A stretch of 64,000 nt of DNA, from positions 1,038,843 through 1,102,842 of the forward strand of contig NZ_CP007739.1 of the NCBI RefSeq assembly GCF_000724485.1, read 5' to 3'. Source of the DNA: Bacillus methanolicus MGA3. Its GTDB lineage: Bacteria > Bacillota > Bacilli > Bacillales > Cytobacillaceae. Within the stretch, counting starts at the first letter, position 1. Each line of letters starts with the position of its first letter. This document shows, piece after piece, positions 44,736 through 53,669 of this stretch. Under the pieces are notes generated by a model. That model worked only from the letters and a program-made list of their open reading frames with translations. It was not told the DNA's origin and made no database searches. The position numbers and the translations under genes were made by a program.

Positions 44736-44768
44736 AAGAAACGAGCACAAAAACGTGCTCGCTTTAAA
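44736..44768. terminator. Terminator between coaD and ylbJ
   Basis: CGAGCAC-AAAAAC-GTGCTCG hairpin in the gap of the convergent genes, followed by CTTTAAATTT on the plus strand and TTTCTTTATC on the minus strand. Confidence 0.7.
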
Positions 44769-44769
44769 T

Positions 44770-45984
44770 TTATACTAAAATTTTCTTTTTTATATAGATA
44801 AAAATATAAATAAGAAGGGCAAAGATCGTAATGATAGGACCGGTTTCCACTAACCAAATATAAAGATGGCGAAGGAATGAACTTTCTTCAAATAGCAAAA
44901 CTGGGATGGCGTTGGAAGGCTGCTCTTTATCGTAAAATTTTTCATAAACAGGCTCCCATAGAAGGAAGGCAAAAAAACTGGAAAAAATGCCATGAAGAAT
45001 CCTCGAAAAGAAAAACGGCTTAAACCTAATATCGGTTTGTGCTAAAATGCTTGCTACTTGGGCCTGAACACTAAAACCGCTGAACGCAAGGATAAAGCTT
45101 GTAATCATAACTTGCTGTAAGACCGTTGCTTCTTGAACCTGGCTTGTCATTTGGCTTCCCAAGGTTATTTCAAAAAGGCCTGAAATTAATGGAATGCTAA
45201 GTGACTCAGGGAATTGCAGGACTCTTAACCCAAATGCAACCATATTTGCGAGAAACGATGTTATGTGCAAATGAAATAATAGCTTATTTATGACTGAAAA
45301 TAATATGATAAATCCGCCAATCATCAATAATGTTTGAATAGAAGACATAACTGCATCTCCTAGCAATTTACCAATCGGTCGATTATCTTTCATTCTTGTT
45401 CGGTGCAAAGTTGACAACGCTGTTCGGATTGAAAATTTTTTCTTTCTTATCTCTTTTTCAGTGGTTTTTTCATTTCCGTAGAACCTCATCATTAAACCAA
45501 CCGTGATGTTCCCAAGATAATGTGCTAGTGCTAAAATTACTCCTAAATGAGCATTATAAAAAAAACCTACTGAAACAGCGCCAAAAATAAACAAAGGGTT
45601 CGATGAGTTTGTAAAAGATACTAGCCTCTCTGCTTCGATTTTTGTTATCTGTCCCTCTTGTCTCATTCTTGCTGTAAGCTTAGCTCCGGCTGGATAACCG
45701 GATGCCATACCCATAGCCCAAACAAATCCACCTACTCCAGGAACTTTAAATAATGGCCTCATCAAAGGTTCCAGCAATTCCCCGATAAATTTTACGACCC
45801 CAAAACCAATTAGCATTTCTGAAACAATAAAAAACGGTAAAAGGGAGGGGAAGACAATTTCCCACCACATATTTAATCCTCTGATTGATGCATCCACTGA
45901 TTCCTGCGGAAAAGAAATAAGGGATACTGCCATTAATGAAACCGAAACCGCCAAGAAAATCGATTTCAATTTTGAACGAAACAA
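44770..45984 (-). CDS. ylbJ: Sporulation integral membrane protein YlbJ
   Basis: 404 aa, about eight to ten transmembrane helices, with two Gate-type nucleoside recognition repeats (WWEIVFPSLLPFFIVSEMLI, GGFVWAMGMASGYPAGAKLT, and in the second half GLFEITLGSQMT). It belongs to the SpoIIIM/YlbJ group, needed for a heat-resistant spore coat under SigE control in B. subtilis. Substrate unknown. It is convergent with coaD and divergent from ylbK. Confidence 0.9.
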   Translation of the reverse strand: MFRSKLKSIFLAVSVSLMAVSLISFPQESVDASIRGLNMWWEIVFPSLLPFFIVSEMLIGFGVVKFIGELLEPLMRPLFKVPGVGGFVWAMGMASGYPAGAKLTARMRQEGQITKIEAERLVSFTNSSNPLFIFGAVSVGFFYNAHLGVILALAHYLGNITVGLMMRFYGNEKTTEKEIRKKKFSIRTALSTLHRTRMKDNRPIGKLLGDAVMSSIQTLLMIGGFIILFSVINKLLFHLHITSFLANMVAFGLRVLQFPESLSIPLISGLFEITLGSQMTSQVQEATVLQQVMITSFILAFSGFSVQAQVASILAQTDIRFKPFFFSRILHGIFSSFFAFLLWEPVYEKFYDKEQPSNAIPVLLFEESSFLRHLYIWLVETGPIITIFALLIYIFIYIKKKILV

Positions 45985-46192
45985 TTAAGGAGCCTCCCTC
46001 CAAAGCTGCCATACTGTGCAACTTGTTTAAACAATGTTAAAATATGTATTAGTCAAATTCCGGCATATACAAAGAGCAGTTGTGCTTTTCGAGTCTTGTC
46101 CCCATATAACTCAATATACTCATAGAACTTGAAAATAGACCATAAGTTTAGAACATGGATAGATTCAATGGTTAGTAAAGGAGGAAATCTCG

Positions 46193-46984
46193 TTGCGGCG
46201 TCCGAAAATAGGATTGGCACTTGGTTCGGGGGGAGCACGAGGATTTGCCCATCTAGGTGTTATTAAAGTGTTAAAAGCAGAAGGGATTCCGATTGATTTT
46301 CTGGCCGGCAGCAGCATGGGGGCCATGGTTGGATGTTTATATGCTGCAGGTCTTGATATTGATCGATTATATAAATTAGCCGGGGCATTTAAGAGAAAAT
46401 ATTATTTGGATTTTACTGTTCCGAAAATGGGGTTGATTGCAGGCAAAAGGGTAAAGGAATTGGTTCGTATTTTTACCCATGGCAAAAATATTGAACAGCT
46501 TGAAATCCCAGTCGGTGTAGTGGCAACCGATTTAATGACAGGGGAAAAAGTTGTATTTCGTCAAGGTCCGATTGCGGATGCAGTACGCGCCAGCATCTCC
46601 ATACCGGGAATTTTTGTTCCGGAAAAATTAAACGGGAGATTGCTCGTTGATGGCGGAGTTGTTGACAGAATTCCTGTGTCGGTTGTCAAGGAAATGGGTG
46701 CGGATTTGATAATAGCTGTCGATGTTTCCCGTGTGAAAACTAATAGCGAAATTACTTCAATTTTTGATGTTATTATGCAGAGTGTCGATATCATGCAAAA
46801 TGAATTGGTGATGAGTCGTGAAATCGCTTCGGACGTGATGATTCGGCCCCGGGTTGAAATGTATAGTTCGCAGGCTTTTACTAATATCGATGAAATAATA
46901 TTGATCGGGGAAGAAGAAGCACGAAAACAAATCGGCAAAATTAAAAGTATCATTGACCGGTGGAAGGAGCCTCCTATAGAATGA
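46193..46984 (+). CDS. ylbK: Patatin-like phospholipase family protein YlbK
   Basis: 263 aa. The oxyanion loop GSGGARGFAHLGVIK, nucleophile elbow GSSMGAM and the catalytic Asp in DGGVVDRIPVSVVKEMGADL define a patatin serine hydrolase, probably acting on lipid acyl esters; the substrate is not known. TTG 46193 is used, 9 nt or so after AAAGGAGG. Its stop overlaps the ylbL start (ATGA), so the two are translationally coupled. Confidence 0.92.
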   Translation: MRRPKIGLALGSGGARGFAHLGVIKVLKAEGIPIDFLAGSSMGAMVGCLYAAGLDIDRLYKLAGAFKRKYYLDFTVPKMGLIAGKRVKELVRIFTHGKNIEQLEIPVGVVATDLMTGEKVVFRQGPIADAVRASISIPGIFVPEKLNGRLLVDGGVVDRIPVSVVKEMGADLIIAVDVSRVKTNSEITSIFDVIMQSVDIMQNELVMSREIASDVMIRPRVEMYSSQAFTNIDEIILIGEEEARKQIGKIKSIIDRWKEPPIE

Positions 46985-48006
46985 GCAGAAAAAACTATAT
47001 ACGCTATTTGATTATTGCTGTAATTATTTTGTTAGCCAGCTTTTTTTATAATTTGCCTTACTATGTGTCAAAGCCTGGCATGGCAAAAGAATTGGAGCCG
47101 ATTATTAAAGTTGATGGCGGATACGATGAAAAAGGAAGCTTAATGTTAACCACGGTAAGAATGGGAAGAGCTAATATTTACTCTTATATTCTTGCTAAAC
47201 TAAGCAAGTATCAGGAAATTTTTCCTGCTGATATGATTAAATATGAAAATGAGACAGATGAAGAATATACACTTCGCCAGTTGAGAGCAATGGATGATTC
47301 CAAATTATCGGCGATCGAAGTTGCCTATAAAAAAGCCGGGATTCCAGTTAAATACCGGTATAAAGGTGTATATGTAATGAATGTCCTTCCCGATATGCCT
47401 GCTTCGAAAAAATTAAAGCCAGGAGATCGGATCTTTAAAATTGACAACTTTACGTTCAAGTCTTCAGATGAATTCAAGCAGTATGTCAGCAAAAAGAAGG
47501 AAGGAGATGAAATTCAAGTCTCTTATGTACGAAACGGCAAAACCGATCGCGCAAAGCTTCGAGTGATGCCTTTTCCCGGCCATCATGATCAATTTGGGAT
47601 CGGCATTGTTCTCGAGGATGATAAGGATATCATTGTTGATCCAAAAGTCAAGGTCAATACGGATGATATCGGCGGTCCTTCTGCCGGACTGATGTTTGCC
47701 TTAGAAATCTATAATCAATTAACGAAAGGTGATTTGACTCACGGATTTAATATTGCCGGTACGGGGACTATTTCTCCGGACGGAACAGTTGGAAGAATTG
47801 GAGGCATTGAGCAGAAAGTCGTAGCTGCAGATAATGCAGGTGCTGATATATTTCTAGCTCCAAATGAAAATGGCGCAAATGGATCAAATTATAAAATGGC
47901 GGTCAAAACTGCAAAAGAGATTGGGACACATATGAAAATCGTTCCTGTCGACACGTTTGATGAGGCGGTTTCTTATCTGGAAAATTTAAGAGATAAGAAA
48001 AGCTAA
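46981..48006 (+). CDS. ylbL: PDZ and Lon-type serine protease YlbL
   Basis: 341 aa from ATG 46981. N-terminal transmembrane helix (about 7-25), a PDZ domain (about 125-205, VYVMNVLPDMPASKKLKPGD), and a Lon-like S16 protease domain (about 225-335) with the nucleophile in GGPSAGLMFALEI and the general-base lysine in GGIEQKVVAADNAGADIFLA. In B. subtilis YlbL is a membrane protease that clears the cell-division inhibitor YneA after DNA damage. It overlaps ylbK by 4 nt. Confidence 0.93.
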   Translation: MSRKNYIRYLIIAVIILLASFFYNLPYYVSKPGMAKELEPIIKVDGGYDEKGSLMLTTVRMGRANIYSYILAKLSKYQEIFPADMIKYENETDEEYTLRQLRAMDDSKLSAIEVAYKKAGIPVKYRYKGVYVMNVLPDMPASKKLKPGDRIFKIDNFTFKSSDEFKQYVSKKKEGDEIQVSYVRNGKTDRAKLRVMPFPGHHDQFGIGIVLEDDKDIIVDPKVKVNTDDIGGPSAGLMFALEIYNQLTKGDLTHGFNIAGTGTISPDGTVGRIGGIEQKVVAADNAGADIFLAPNENGANGSNYKMAVKTAKEIGTHMKIVPVDTFDEAVSYLENLRDKKS

Positions 48007-48048
48007 ACTTTCATCATTGGGGGATTTTATCGACAGTAAATGCGGGAT

Positions 48049-48095
48049 AAACAGACAGCTGTTTCCCTAATTGGGGAAGCTGTCTGTTTGTTTTT
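48049..48095. terminator. Bidirectional terminator between ylbL and tmcAL
   Basis: AAACAGACAGCT and AGCTGTCTGTTT pair with an inner TTCCC/GGGGAA stem, followed by GTTTTT on the plus strand. The tmcAL stop lies inside it. Confidence 0.88.
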
Positions 48096-49305
48096 GTGAT
48101 AGATAAATTGGAGGGTGATGAAATTCAGTTTGCAAAAGTTTTGTTTGAAATGCAAGACCGGCTCCAAGGGAATAAACCCTCGAACTGCGTATATCTAATT
48201 CAATTTGGTTATTATAAAAGGGAGACAATTTAGAAACAATCGGAATATCTGATTGATGTTTAAATTTGTTCAAATAGTGTCTTCCTTTTTCGGTCATTCC
48301 TAAGAGCCGCAGATAACTTGCTTTTGGTTGCTTCATATCAGATTTTTTTGCATTTGTTAAAATATGGACACATGTTCTTTGCAGTCTTGTCCACGTATAC
48401 CTCTTTGTTTTTATTTTTTTCATAAAGTCTTTAAAGCTATCTGCATAGAGAGCATAGGAAATCAATCGATTTTCAAGGCCTTCTTCCACTTCATAAATAG
48501 CTTTCAACTCTTCTTGATTTGTTTGCAGAAGTTTATAGCGAAGATATGGCCAATAGTTCTCCCAGCTGTGTAGCTGGCCGAATTCGTTTTTATATTGAGT
48601 AAGAAGTTGAAAAGTATGATCAGGAACATATTGTTTAATTTGCGCCATTTCATTTTTCTCAGAAAACAATGCTTTTCGGATACTTGTTGCACTAGCGATC
48701 GTTTGAGAAGAAAAATGTTCATCATGATAATCCGCATTTTTCCGTTTTATTGTATAGACTTTCATATCAAAACCATGGTCATCAATAGCTTTCATGTATT
48801 GAAACCCGAGAATATTGTTTGGTTTCGATAAATCAACGATTTCTTCATCAAACGGCAAATCTTGAAAGGCGAGGGACATCGCTTTTGGATAACTGACACC
48901 TTTTTCTATATGATGCTTTATTTGTTGCTGAAAGAGCTGGTTATGTTTTTTTATATATCTCAATGTCGCGTGAAAATTTGCTGTACTTCCGGATTCACTG
49001 CCAAAACAAATGCTATTGCATCCCGCTTTATATAGAATTTCGACAGCTCCTTTTGCAAATGTTTCCGCTTTTTGCACAGCAAACTGGTACGGAAGTTCAA
49101 ATACGATATCGACGCCGCCTTTTAAAGCCATTTCAGCACGGGCCCATTTAGACAAAAGAGCAGGTTCTCCCCGCTGCAGAAAGTTTCCGCTCATCACAGC
49201 GATTACGAGATCTGCACCGGTTTCTTCCCGTGCTTTTTTTAAATGATAGGCATGTCCGTTATGAAAAGGGTTGTATTCAACAATAACGCCAACAATATTC
49301 ATCAT
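48067..49305 (-). CDS. tmcAL: tRNA(Met) cytidine acetate ligase TmcAL
   Basis: 412 aa. The nucleotidyltransferase N-terminus VGVIVEYNPFHNGHAYHLKK and AVMSGNFLQRGEPALLSKWA, plus SICFGSESGS, are diagnostic. It activates acetate with ATP and transfers it to cytidine 34 of elongator tRNA-Met to form ac4C. Formerly YlbM in B. subtilis, in the same place between ylbL and ylbN. The start is one of two adjacent ATG codons (49305 or 49302). Confidence 0.94.
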   Translation of the reverse strand: MMNIVGVIVEYNPFHNGHAYHLKKAREETGADLVIAVMSGNFLQRGEPALLSKWARAEMALKGGVDIVFELPYQFAVQKAETFAKGAVEILYKAGCNSICFGSESGSTANFHATLRYIKKHNQLFQQQIKHHIEKGVSYPKAMSLAFQDLPFDEEIVDLSKPNNILGFQYMKAIDDHGFDMKVYTIKRKNADYHDEHFSSQTIASATSIRKALFSEKNEMAQIKQYVPDHTFQLLTQYKNEFGQLHSWENYWPYLRYKLLQTNQEELKAIYEVEEGLENRLISYALYADSFKDFMKKIKTKRYTWTRLQRTCVHILTNAKKSDMKQPKASYLRLLGMTEKGRHYLNKFKHQSDIPIVSKLSPFYNNQIELDIRSSRVYSLGAGLAFQTKLLQTEFHHPPIYLSQKQTDSFPN

Positions 49306-49469
49306 TCATTGCTCCCTATCAAATTGATATTTGAATATGATAAAATGACGTTTGCATAAAATTCGTTTAAATAAATGAGTTATTTACTACAGTATAGTGT
49401 AAAGAAAAAATATTGACAAATAATTATAAGAAAGCTATAATTACCTTTGTTGCCTTGGGGTGATCCAAT

Positions 49470-49994
49470 TTGAAATGGACATTAAGTCAGTTGCAAAAAT
49501 ACCGAAACAAGGATTTTACTGTTGATGAAACGGTTCGGGTGGATGAAATCAAAGATGTTGATCCATCGATTCGAAGCGTTTCTCCGATGCATATTACCGG
49601 ACGGGCAGACATTGATTCTGCAAGAGTGACATTTCACTTAAAAATGAAAGGTTATCTTGTGCTTCCTTGTTCTCGTACTTTAGTTGACGTGAATTATCCG
49701 ATTGATGTTGAAACAACGGAGACCTTTCTGATTCACGATTCAGATTTTTATGAATCCGATGAGGAAGTTCATCAAGTAAAAGGCGATGTTATTGATCTTA
49801 TGCCCATCGTACGGGAAATCCTTTTGCTTGAAGTACCGATGCAGGTATTCTGTGAAGATAGTAGTGAAGAGGGTGCTCCGCAATCAGGAAAAGATTGGGA
49901 AGTGATCCGCGAGGAAGATAGGAAACAAAAAATTGATCCTCGTCTAGCCGGACTGGCGAAACTATTTGAACAGAATGATTCTTCGGATTCATAA
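49470..49994 (+). CDS. ylbN: YceD/DUF177 family protein YlbN
   Basis: 174 aa. MKWTLSQLQKYRNKDFTVDE at the N-terminus and LVLPCSRTLVDVNYPIDVET with the cysteine typical of DUF177, followed by an acidic section and a C-terminal LAGLAKLFEQ helix. The gene is almost always upstream of rpmF and is thought to act in 23S rRNA or 50S maturation. TTG 49470 follows TTGGGGTGA. rpmF starts 84 nt after its stop. Confidence 0.9.
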   Translation: MKWTLSQLQKYRNKDFTVDETVRVDEIKDVDPSIRSVSPMHITGRADIDSARVTFHLKMKGYLVLPCSRTLVDVNYPIDVETTETFLIHDSDFYESDEEVHQVKGDVIDLMPIVREILLLEVPMQVFCEDSSEEGAPQSGKDWEVIREEDRKQKIDPRLAGLAKLFEQNDSSDS

Positions 49995-50078
49995 CCGAAA
50001 AGAACTATGAAACGTGAAGAACCAGCTTTTTATCTGGCCTTCATAACTCTCTTGAATCTCTTTAAGGAGGTGGGAAGA

Positions 50079-50252
50079 ATGGCTGTACCTTTTAGAAGAA
50101 CTTCTAAAACTGCGAAAAGAAAGCGCCGTACTCATTTTAAATTACAAGTTCCAGGTATGGTAGAATGCCCAAACTGCGGTGAAATGAAACTTGCTCACCG
50201 TGTATGTAAAGCTTGTGGAACATACAAAGGAAAAGAAGTCGTTAACAACTAA
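50079..50252 (+). CDS. rpmF: 50S ribosomal protein L32
   Basis: 57 aa from ATG 50079, which follows AAGGAGGTGGGAAG; the frame is open 24 codons further but those are the untranslated leader. [20 protein letters not shown] is the conserved basic N-terminus, and [18 protein letters not shown] is a four-cysteine zinc ribbon (the zinc-containing form). It belongs to the large ribosomal subunit. Followed by a strong terminator. Confidence 0.97.
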   Translation: MAVPFRRTSKTAKRKRRTHFKLQVPGMVECPNCGEMKLAHRVCKACGTYKGKEVVNN

Positions 50253-50265
50253 TTTCCAGTTTGAT

Positions 50266-50306
50266 AAAAAGCACAAGGAGCGACAGCCCTTGTGCTTTTG
50301 TCATTT
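50266..50306 (+). terminator. Intrinsic terminator of rpmF
   Basis: AAAAAGCACAAGG and CCTTGTGCTTTT form a 12-bp stem with a 9-nt loop, followed by GTCATTTT. Confidence 0.87.
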
Positions 50307-50388
50307 TACAAAATTTTCGCAATATTACTTGAAAGAATACAATGAAAATTTCTAAAATAAAAGGGAATCTTATATTTGGAGGGCAACC

Positions 50389-51150
50389 ATGAAACCTTAT
50401 TTATTAGAAGAACGGGAACAGGGATGCTTACTATTTACCATAAATAGACCTGAGAAGAGAAATGCCATAAATTTTGATGTGATGGATGGACTGAGTGAAG
50501 CGATCAATCGAACAAAAAAACCCGGAGTGAAAGCTCTCATTATTACCGGCGCTGGTGAAGATGCATTTAGTTCGGGTGGCGACCTATCTATTTTTCATCA
50601 GTTAAAAACTGAAGAGGAAGCTTATGGCATGCTCTCAAAAATGTCAAATATTTTATATCGATTGTTGACTCTTCCGAAACCAACAATTGCCCTTATCAAT
50701 GGAACGGCAGTTGGAGGGGGCTGCGAATTAGCTGCAGCATGTGATTTTCGCATTGCAAAAAAAGGGCAAAAAGCAGGGTTTATACAAGGGAGTCTAGCAA
50801 TTACGACAGGATGGGGCGGCGGCACCATTTTATTTGAAAAGCTATTGGCAGGAAATGCTTTGAAAATATTAATGGAATCACGGCTTTTTTCAGTTGAAGA
50901 ATTAGCTGACTTTGGTTTTATCGACCACATTTATGACGGAGACCGTGAAGAAATTTGTGATGTTTTCTTAAGAAAGATTCTTTCTCTTGAAACTGAAGTT
51001 TTGACAGCTTACAAAAATATGCTTATAAGAAAGTGGACAGAATCGGGCCTCCAGCAAAGAATAGAGGAAGAAGTTCGAAAATGTGCTGTTTTGTGGGAGA
51101 AAGATGTGCACCATGAGCTCGTTGCAAAATTTTTAGAACGAAAATCTTAA
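50389..51150 (+). CDS. Enoyl-CoA hydratase/isomerase family protein
   Basis: 253 aa crotonase fold. LFTINRPEKRNAINFDVMDG at the N-terminus, the CoA-binding GAGEDAFSSGGDLSIFHQL, and PTIALINGTAVGGGCELAAACDFRIA with the second oxyanion region. At the catalytic positions it does not show the usual two glutamates clearly (GSLAITTGWGGG in place of the E-containing loop), so it may be a non-hydratase member such as an isomerase, thioesterase or decarboxylase. ATG 50389 follows TTGGAGGG. It lies between rpmF and the RsfA-type regulator, close to the acyl-CoA carboxylase genes. Confidence 0.85.
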   Translation: MKPYLLEEREQGCLLFTINRPEKRNAINFDVMDGLSEAINRTKKPGVKALIITGAGEDAFSSGGDLSIFHQLKTEEEAYGMLSKMSNILYRLLTLPKPTIALINGTAVGGGCELAAACDFRIAKKGQKAGFIQGSLAITTGWGGGTILFEKLLAGNALKILMESRLFSVEELADFGFIDHIYDGDREEICDVFLRKILSLETEVLTAYKNMLIRKWTESGLQQRIEEEVRKCAVLWEKDVHHELVAKFLERKS

Positions 51151-51237
51151 TTTTTGTTTCTAAATGGAATATGATATCAGTCTATCTTTTCTAGTAGCAG
51201 CATATGTATGAATAAAAACGCTAGGGGGGATATACTG

Positions 51238-51870
51238 ATGTCAACATCTCGACAGGATGCCTGGACACAAGATGAAGATTTATTGCTTGCAGAAGTAGTA
51301 TTACGCTATATTCGGGACGGAGGGACCCAATTGCAAGCTTTTGAAGAAGTAGGCAAGCGGCTGTCAAGAACGGCTGCAGCATGCGGGTTTCGCTGGAACT
51401 CGATTGTAAGAAAACAATATAAATCAGGAATAGAGCTGGCAAAAAAACAGCGAAAGGAACAGAAGAATAATGCTTTAAGTTTAGTAGTGAAAAATAATAA
51501 GAGTATTGAGAAAAAAGATGTAATTTCTGCTGTCTTTTTGACTGCTGAGCAAAAAGAAGATCTTTCGTTTGAGACAGTCATTAACTATATAAAAGATCTT
51601 TATGATAAAGCCAGTAAATACACTTGTGAGGAAGAAAATACCACAAAATACGCTGAAAAAATAAAAGAATTGGAGAAAAAAACGTTTTATCTGGCCGCAG
51701 AAAATGAAAAATTGGCGAAAGAGCTTAAGGCGGTTGAAGAAGATTACCGTGCTTTAATTGAAATTATGGAGCGAGCTAGAAAAATGGTTGTTTTGCAGGA
51801 AGAAGATCATCAGCAAAAAGTTAAGTTTCAAATGGATAAGAATGGGAACTTAGAAAGAATTGAAAAATAA
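51238..51870 (+). CDS. ylbO: RsfA-family transcriptional regulator (YlbO)
   Basis: 210 aa from ATG 51238, which follows AGGGGGGATATACTG; upstream codons in frame are not needed. An N-terminal Myb/SANT-like helix-turn-helix (about 8-65; [38 protein letters not shown]) is followed by a long coiled coil (about 120-200). RsfA-type proteins act in the forespore (RsfA modulates the SigF regulon) or, as YlbO/GerR, in the mother cell. Position before the ylbQ group is as in B. subtilis. Repeat R7 starts at its stop. Confidence 0.88.
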   Translation: MSTSRQDAWTQDEDLLLAEVVLRYIRDGGTQLQAFEEVGKRLSRTAAACGFRWNSIVRKQYKSGIELAKKQRKEQKNNALSLVVKNNKSIEKKDVISAVFLTAEQKEDLSFETVINYIKDLYDKASKYTCEEENTTKYAEKIKELEKKTFYLAAENEKLAKELKAVEEDYRALIEIMERARKMVVLQEEDHQQKVKFQMDKNGNLERIEK

Positions 51871-51925
51871 CATGGGGCTGACCCCGTAAGGAAGAAAGTA
51901 AGGCCTTAAGGGGTCAGTCCCTTAA
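51871..51925. repeat. Dispersed palindromic repeat, copy R7 (short form)
   Basis: 55 bp: ATGGGGCTGACCCC at the left and GGGGTCAGTCCC at the right around AAGGAAGAAAGTAAGGCCTT. It closely resembles the left end of the IS1182-type element (37273-37328). It starts one base after the rsfA-like stop codon. Confidence 0.75.
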
Positions 51926-51953
51926 TGCAATTGCCTCACTGAATGACTAAAAT

Positions 51954-51967
51954 TCAGAAAATTCTGA
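51954..51967. promoter_or_regulatory. Possible operator upstream of the acyl-CoA carboxylase operon
   Basis: TCAGAA-AA-TTCTGA is an inverted repeat lying between the expected -35 and the -10 (TATAGA at 51974). It could bind a dimeric regulator. No regulator is known from this sequence. Confidence 0.3.
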
Positions 51968-51970
51968 TCC

Positions 51971-51979
51971 TGTTATAGA
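51971..51979 (+). promoter_or_regulatory. Extended -10 promoter of the acyl-CoA carboxylase operon
   Basis: TG-T-TATAGA forms an extended -10 about 90 nt before the first start codon. The -35 region is poor (AATTCA). Confidence 0.45.
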
Positions 51980-51990
51980 AAGCGTTTTCA
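51977..51990 (+). promoter_or_regulatory. Candidate CcpA (cre) site of the acyl-CoA carboxylase operon
   Basis: AGAAAGCGTTTTCA matches 13 of 14 positions of the cre consensus. It overlaps the -10 and start region of the predicted promoter, the placement expected for carbon catabolite repression. Confidence 0.6.
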
Positions 51991-52067
51991 TTTTTTAGAG
52001 GATTTTTTAAATATTTGTAGAAGTAGTTCGTATGAGCGGTCAAATGGAGGCAGAAAGGGGAACGAGA

Positions 52068-53423
52068 GTGCAAAAAATAATCATTGCAAACAGGGGAGAA
52101 ATTGCTTCGAGAATAATCAGAACTTGCCATGCACTTGGAATTGAAACAATTGCTGTTTATTCGGACGCCGACAGGGATATGCCATATGTGAAAGAGGCAA
52201 AATATGCGTTCCGCATTGGAGAGCCGCTTGTTCAAAAATCATATCTTAATAGTGATCTTTTACTTAAAATTGCCAAATCTGAAAAAGCAGATGGTATTCA
52301 TCCAGGATATGGATTTTTGTCTGAGAATGCTGATTTTGCAAGAAAAGTGCGGAAAGAAGGTCTTACGTTTATTGGGCCATCTCCAGAAACCATTGAACGA
52401 ATGGGTGATAAAATCACCGCACGCAATACGATGGAAAAAGCAGGGATACCTGTAATACCGGGAAGCAGAGAAGGATTAACGACGCTTGAAGAAGCGTGTG
52501 ATTTTGCCGAATCAATCGGATACCCAGTTATGTTAAAGGCAAGCGGCGGCGGAGGCGGAATCGGTATGGTGCATTGTGAAAATCAAAAAGAACTTACTAA
52601 GTTTTTTGAGTCAACGAAAGCACGGGCGAAAGCGTATTTTGGCTCAGAGAAAATTTTTATCGAAAAATACATTCAGAATGCCCGGCATATTGAAGTGCAA
52701 ATATTTGGCGATGCTTATGGAAATATCGTTCATCTATTTGAAAGAGATTGTTCTGTTCAAAGGAGGCACCAGAAAGTCATAGAAGAAACACCTTCCCCAT
52801 TCTTGTCAGAACATACGAGAAAACAAATGTATGCTGCGGCATTGAAGGCTGCCGAAGTCGTTCATTATGTAAATGCCGGAACGATTGAGTTTATTGTTGA
52901 TGAGGAAGAAAATTTTTATTTCCTTGAAATGAACACCCGCTTGCAAGTTGAACATCCGATCACGGAACAGATAACGGGACTGGATCTTGTTAAATGGCAA
53001 ATATTAGTGGCAAAGGGAGAAAGGCTGCCCCTGTTGCAAAATGAAATAAACCGAAGCGGACATGCAATGGAATTTCGCCTTTACGCAGAGGATCCAAATA
53101 CGTTTATGCCGTCTCCTGGTAAAATAACTGGTTTTAAATGGAAAGAATTTGAAGGAGTCCGTATCGATCATGGTTATTTAGAAGGATGTTTCGTAACCAC
53201 ATTTTACGACCCAATGGTTGCAAAATGTATTTTTTATTCAAAAGCGAGAGAAGATGTCCTAAAAACGGCGAAAGAATTTTTTCAAAACATAAAAATTGAA
53301 GGAATCAAAACAAATATTCCATTGTTCATAAATATTATTGATGACAGCGATTTTCAAAATGGGACATATACAACTAAATTCTTAATAGAAAAAACTTTGC
53401 AATGGAGCAGGGGGTCACTATGA
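52068..53423 (+). CDS. Acyl-CoA carboxylase, biotin carboxylase subunit
   Basis: 451 aa from GTG 52068 (after AAAGGGGAACGAGA); two ATG codons upstream (52032, 52044) have no better ribosome site. Biotin carboxylase fold: KIIIANRGEIASRIIRTCHA at the N-terminus, ATP-grasp loop ASGGGGGIGMV, HIEVQIFGDAYGNIVHLFER, and FLEMNTRLQVEHPITEQITG. It carboxylates biotin with ATP and bicarbonate. It is distinct from AccC of fatty-acid synthesis because its partners are a tiny carrier and a propionyl-type transferase. The stop overlaps the next start (ATGA). Confidence 0.92.
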   Translation: MQKIIIANRGEIASRIIRTCHALGIETIAVYSDADRDMPYVKEAKYAFRIGEPLVQKSYLNSDLLLKIAKSEKADGIHPGYGFLSENADFARKVRKEGLTFIGPSPETIERMGDKITARNTMEKAGIPVIPGSREGLTTLEEACDFAESIGYPVMLKASGGGGGIGMVHCENQKELTKFFESTKARAKAYFGSEKIFIEKYIQNARHIEVQIFGDAYGNIVHLFERDCSVQRRHQKVIEETPSPFLSEHTRKQMYAAALKAAEVVHYVNAGTIEFIVDEEENFYFLEMNTRLQVEHPITEQITGLDLVKWQILVAKGERLPLLQNEINRSGHAMEFRLYAEDPNTFMPSPGKITGFKWKEFEGVRIDHGYLEGCFVTTFYDPMVAKCIFYSKAREDVLKTAKEFFQNIKIEGIKTNIPLFINIIDDSDFQNGTYTTKFLIEKTLQWSRGSL

Positions 53424-53632
53424 AAGAAATTACTTCGACGATGGCTGGTACGGTTTTAAATATTCTCGTGAATGTTGGGCAAGATGTTTCCATAGGTCAA
53501 GAAGTCATCATTCTCGAATCAATGAAAATGGAAATCCCGGTGGAAAGCCAAATAAGCGGAAAAGTGAGAGGAATAAAAATGAAAATAGGGGATTTCGTGA
53601 ATGAAGGAGATGTATTAATCGTCTTAGAGTAA
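53420..53632 (+). CDS. Biotin carboxyl carrier protein
   Basis: 70 aa, essentially one biotinyl domain. The biotinylation motif ESMKMEIPV is at the expected tip hairpin, and GDFVNEGDVLIVLE forms the end of the barrel. It carries carboxybiotin between the biotin carboxylase and the carboxyltransferase. ATG 53420 overlaps the stop of the preceding gene by 4 nt, behind AGGGGGTCACT. It lacks the long N-terminal linker of the AccB type, which is typical of stand-alone carriers in acyl-CoA carboxylases. Confidence 0.92.
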   Translation: MKEITSTMAGTVLNILVNVGQDVSIGQEVIILESMKMEIPVESQISGKVRGIKMKIGDFVNEGDVLIVLE

Positions 53633-53669
53633 TGGGCCAATAGAATAACACTAGTATAGGAGGAATAGA

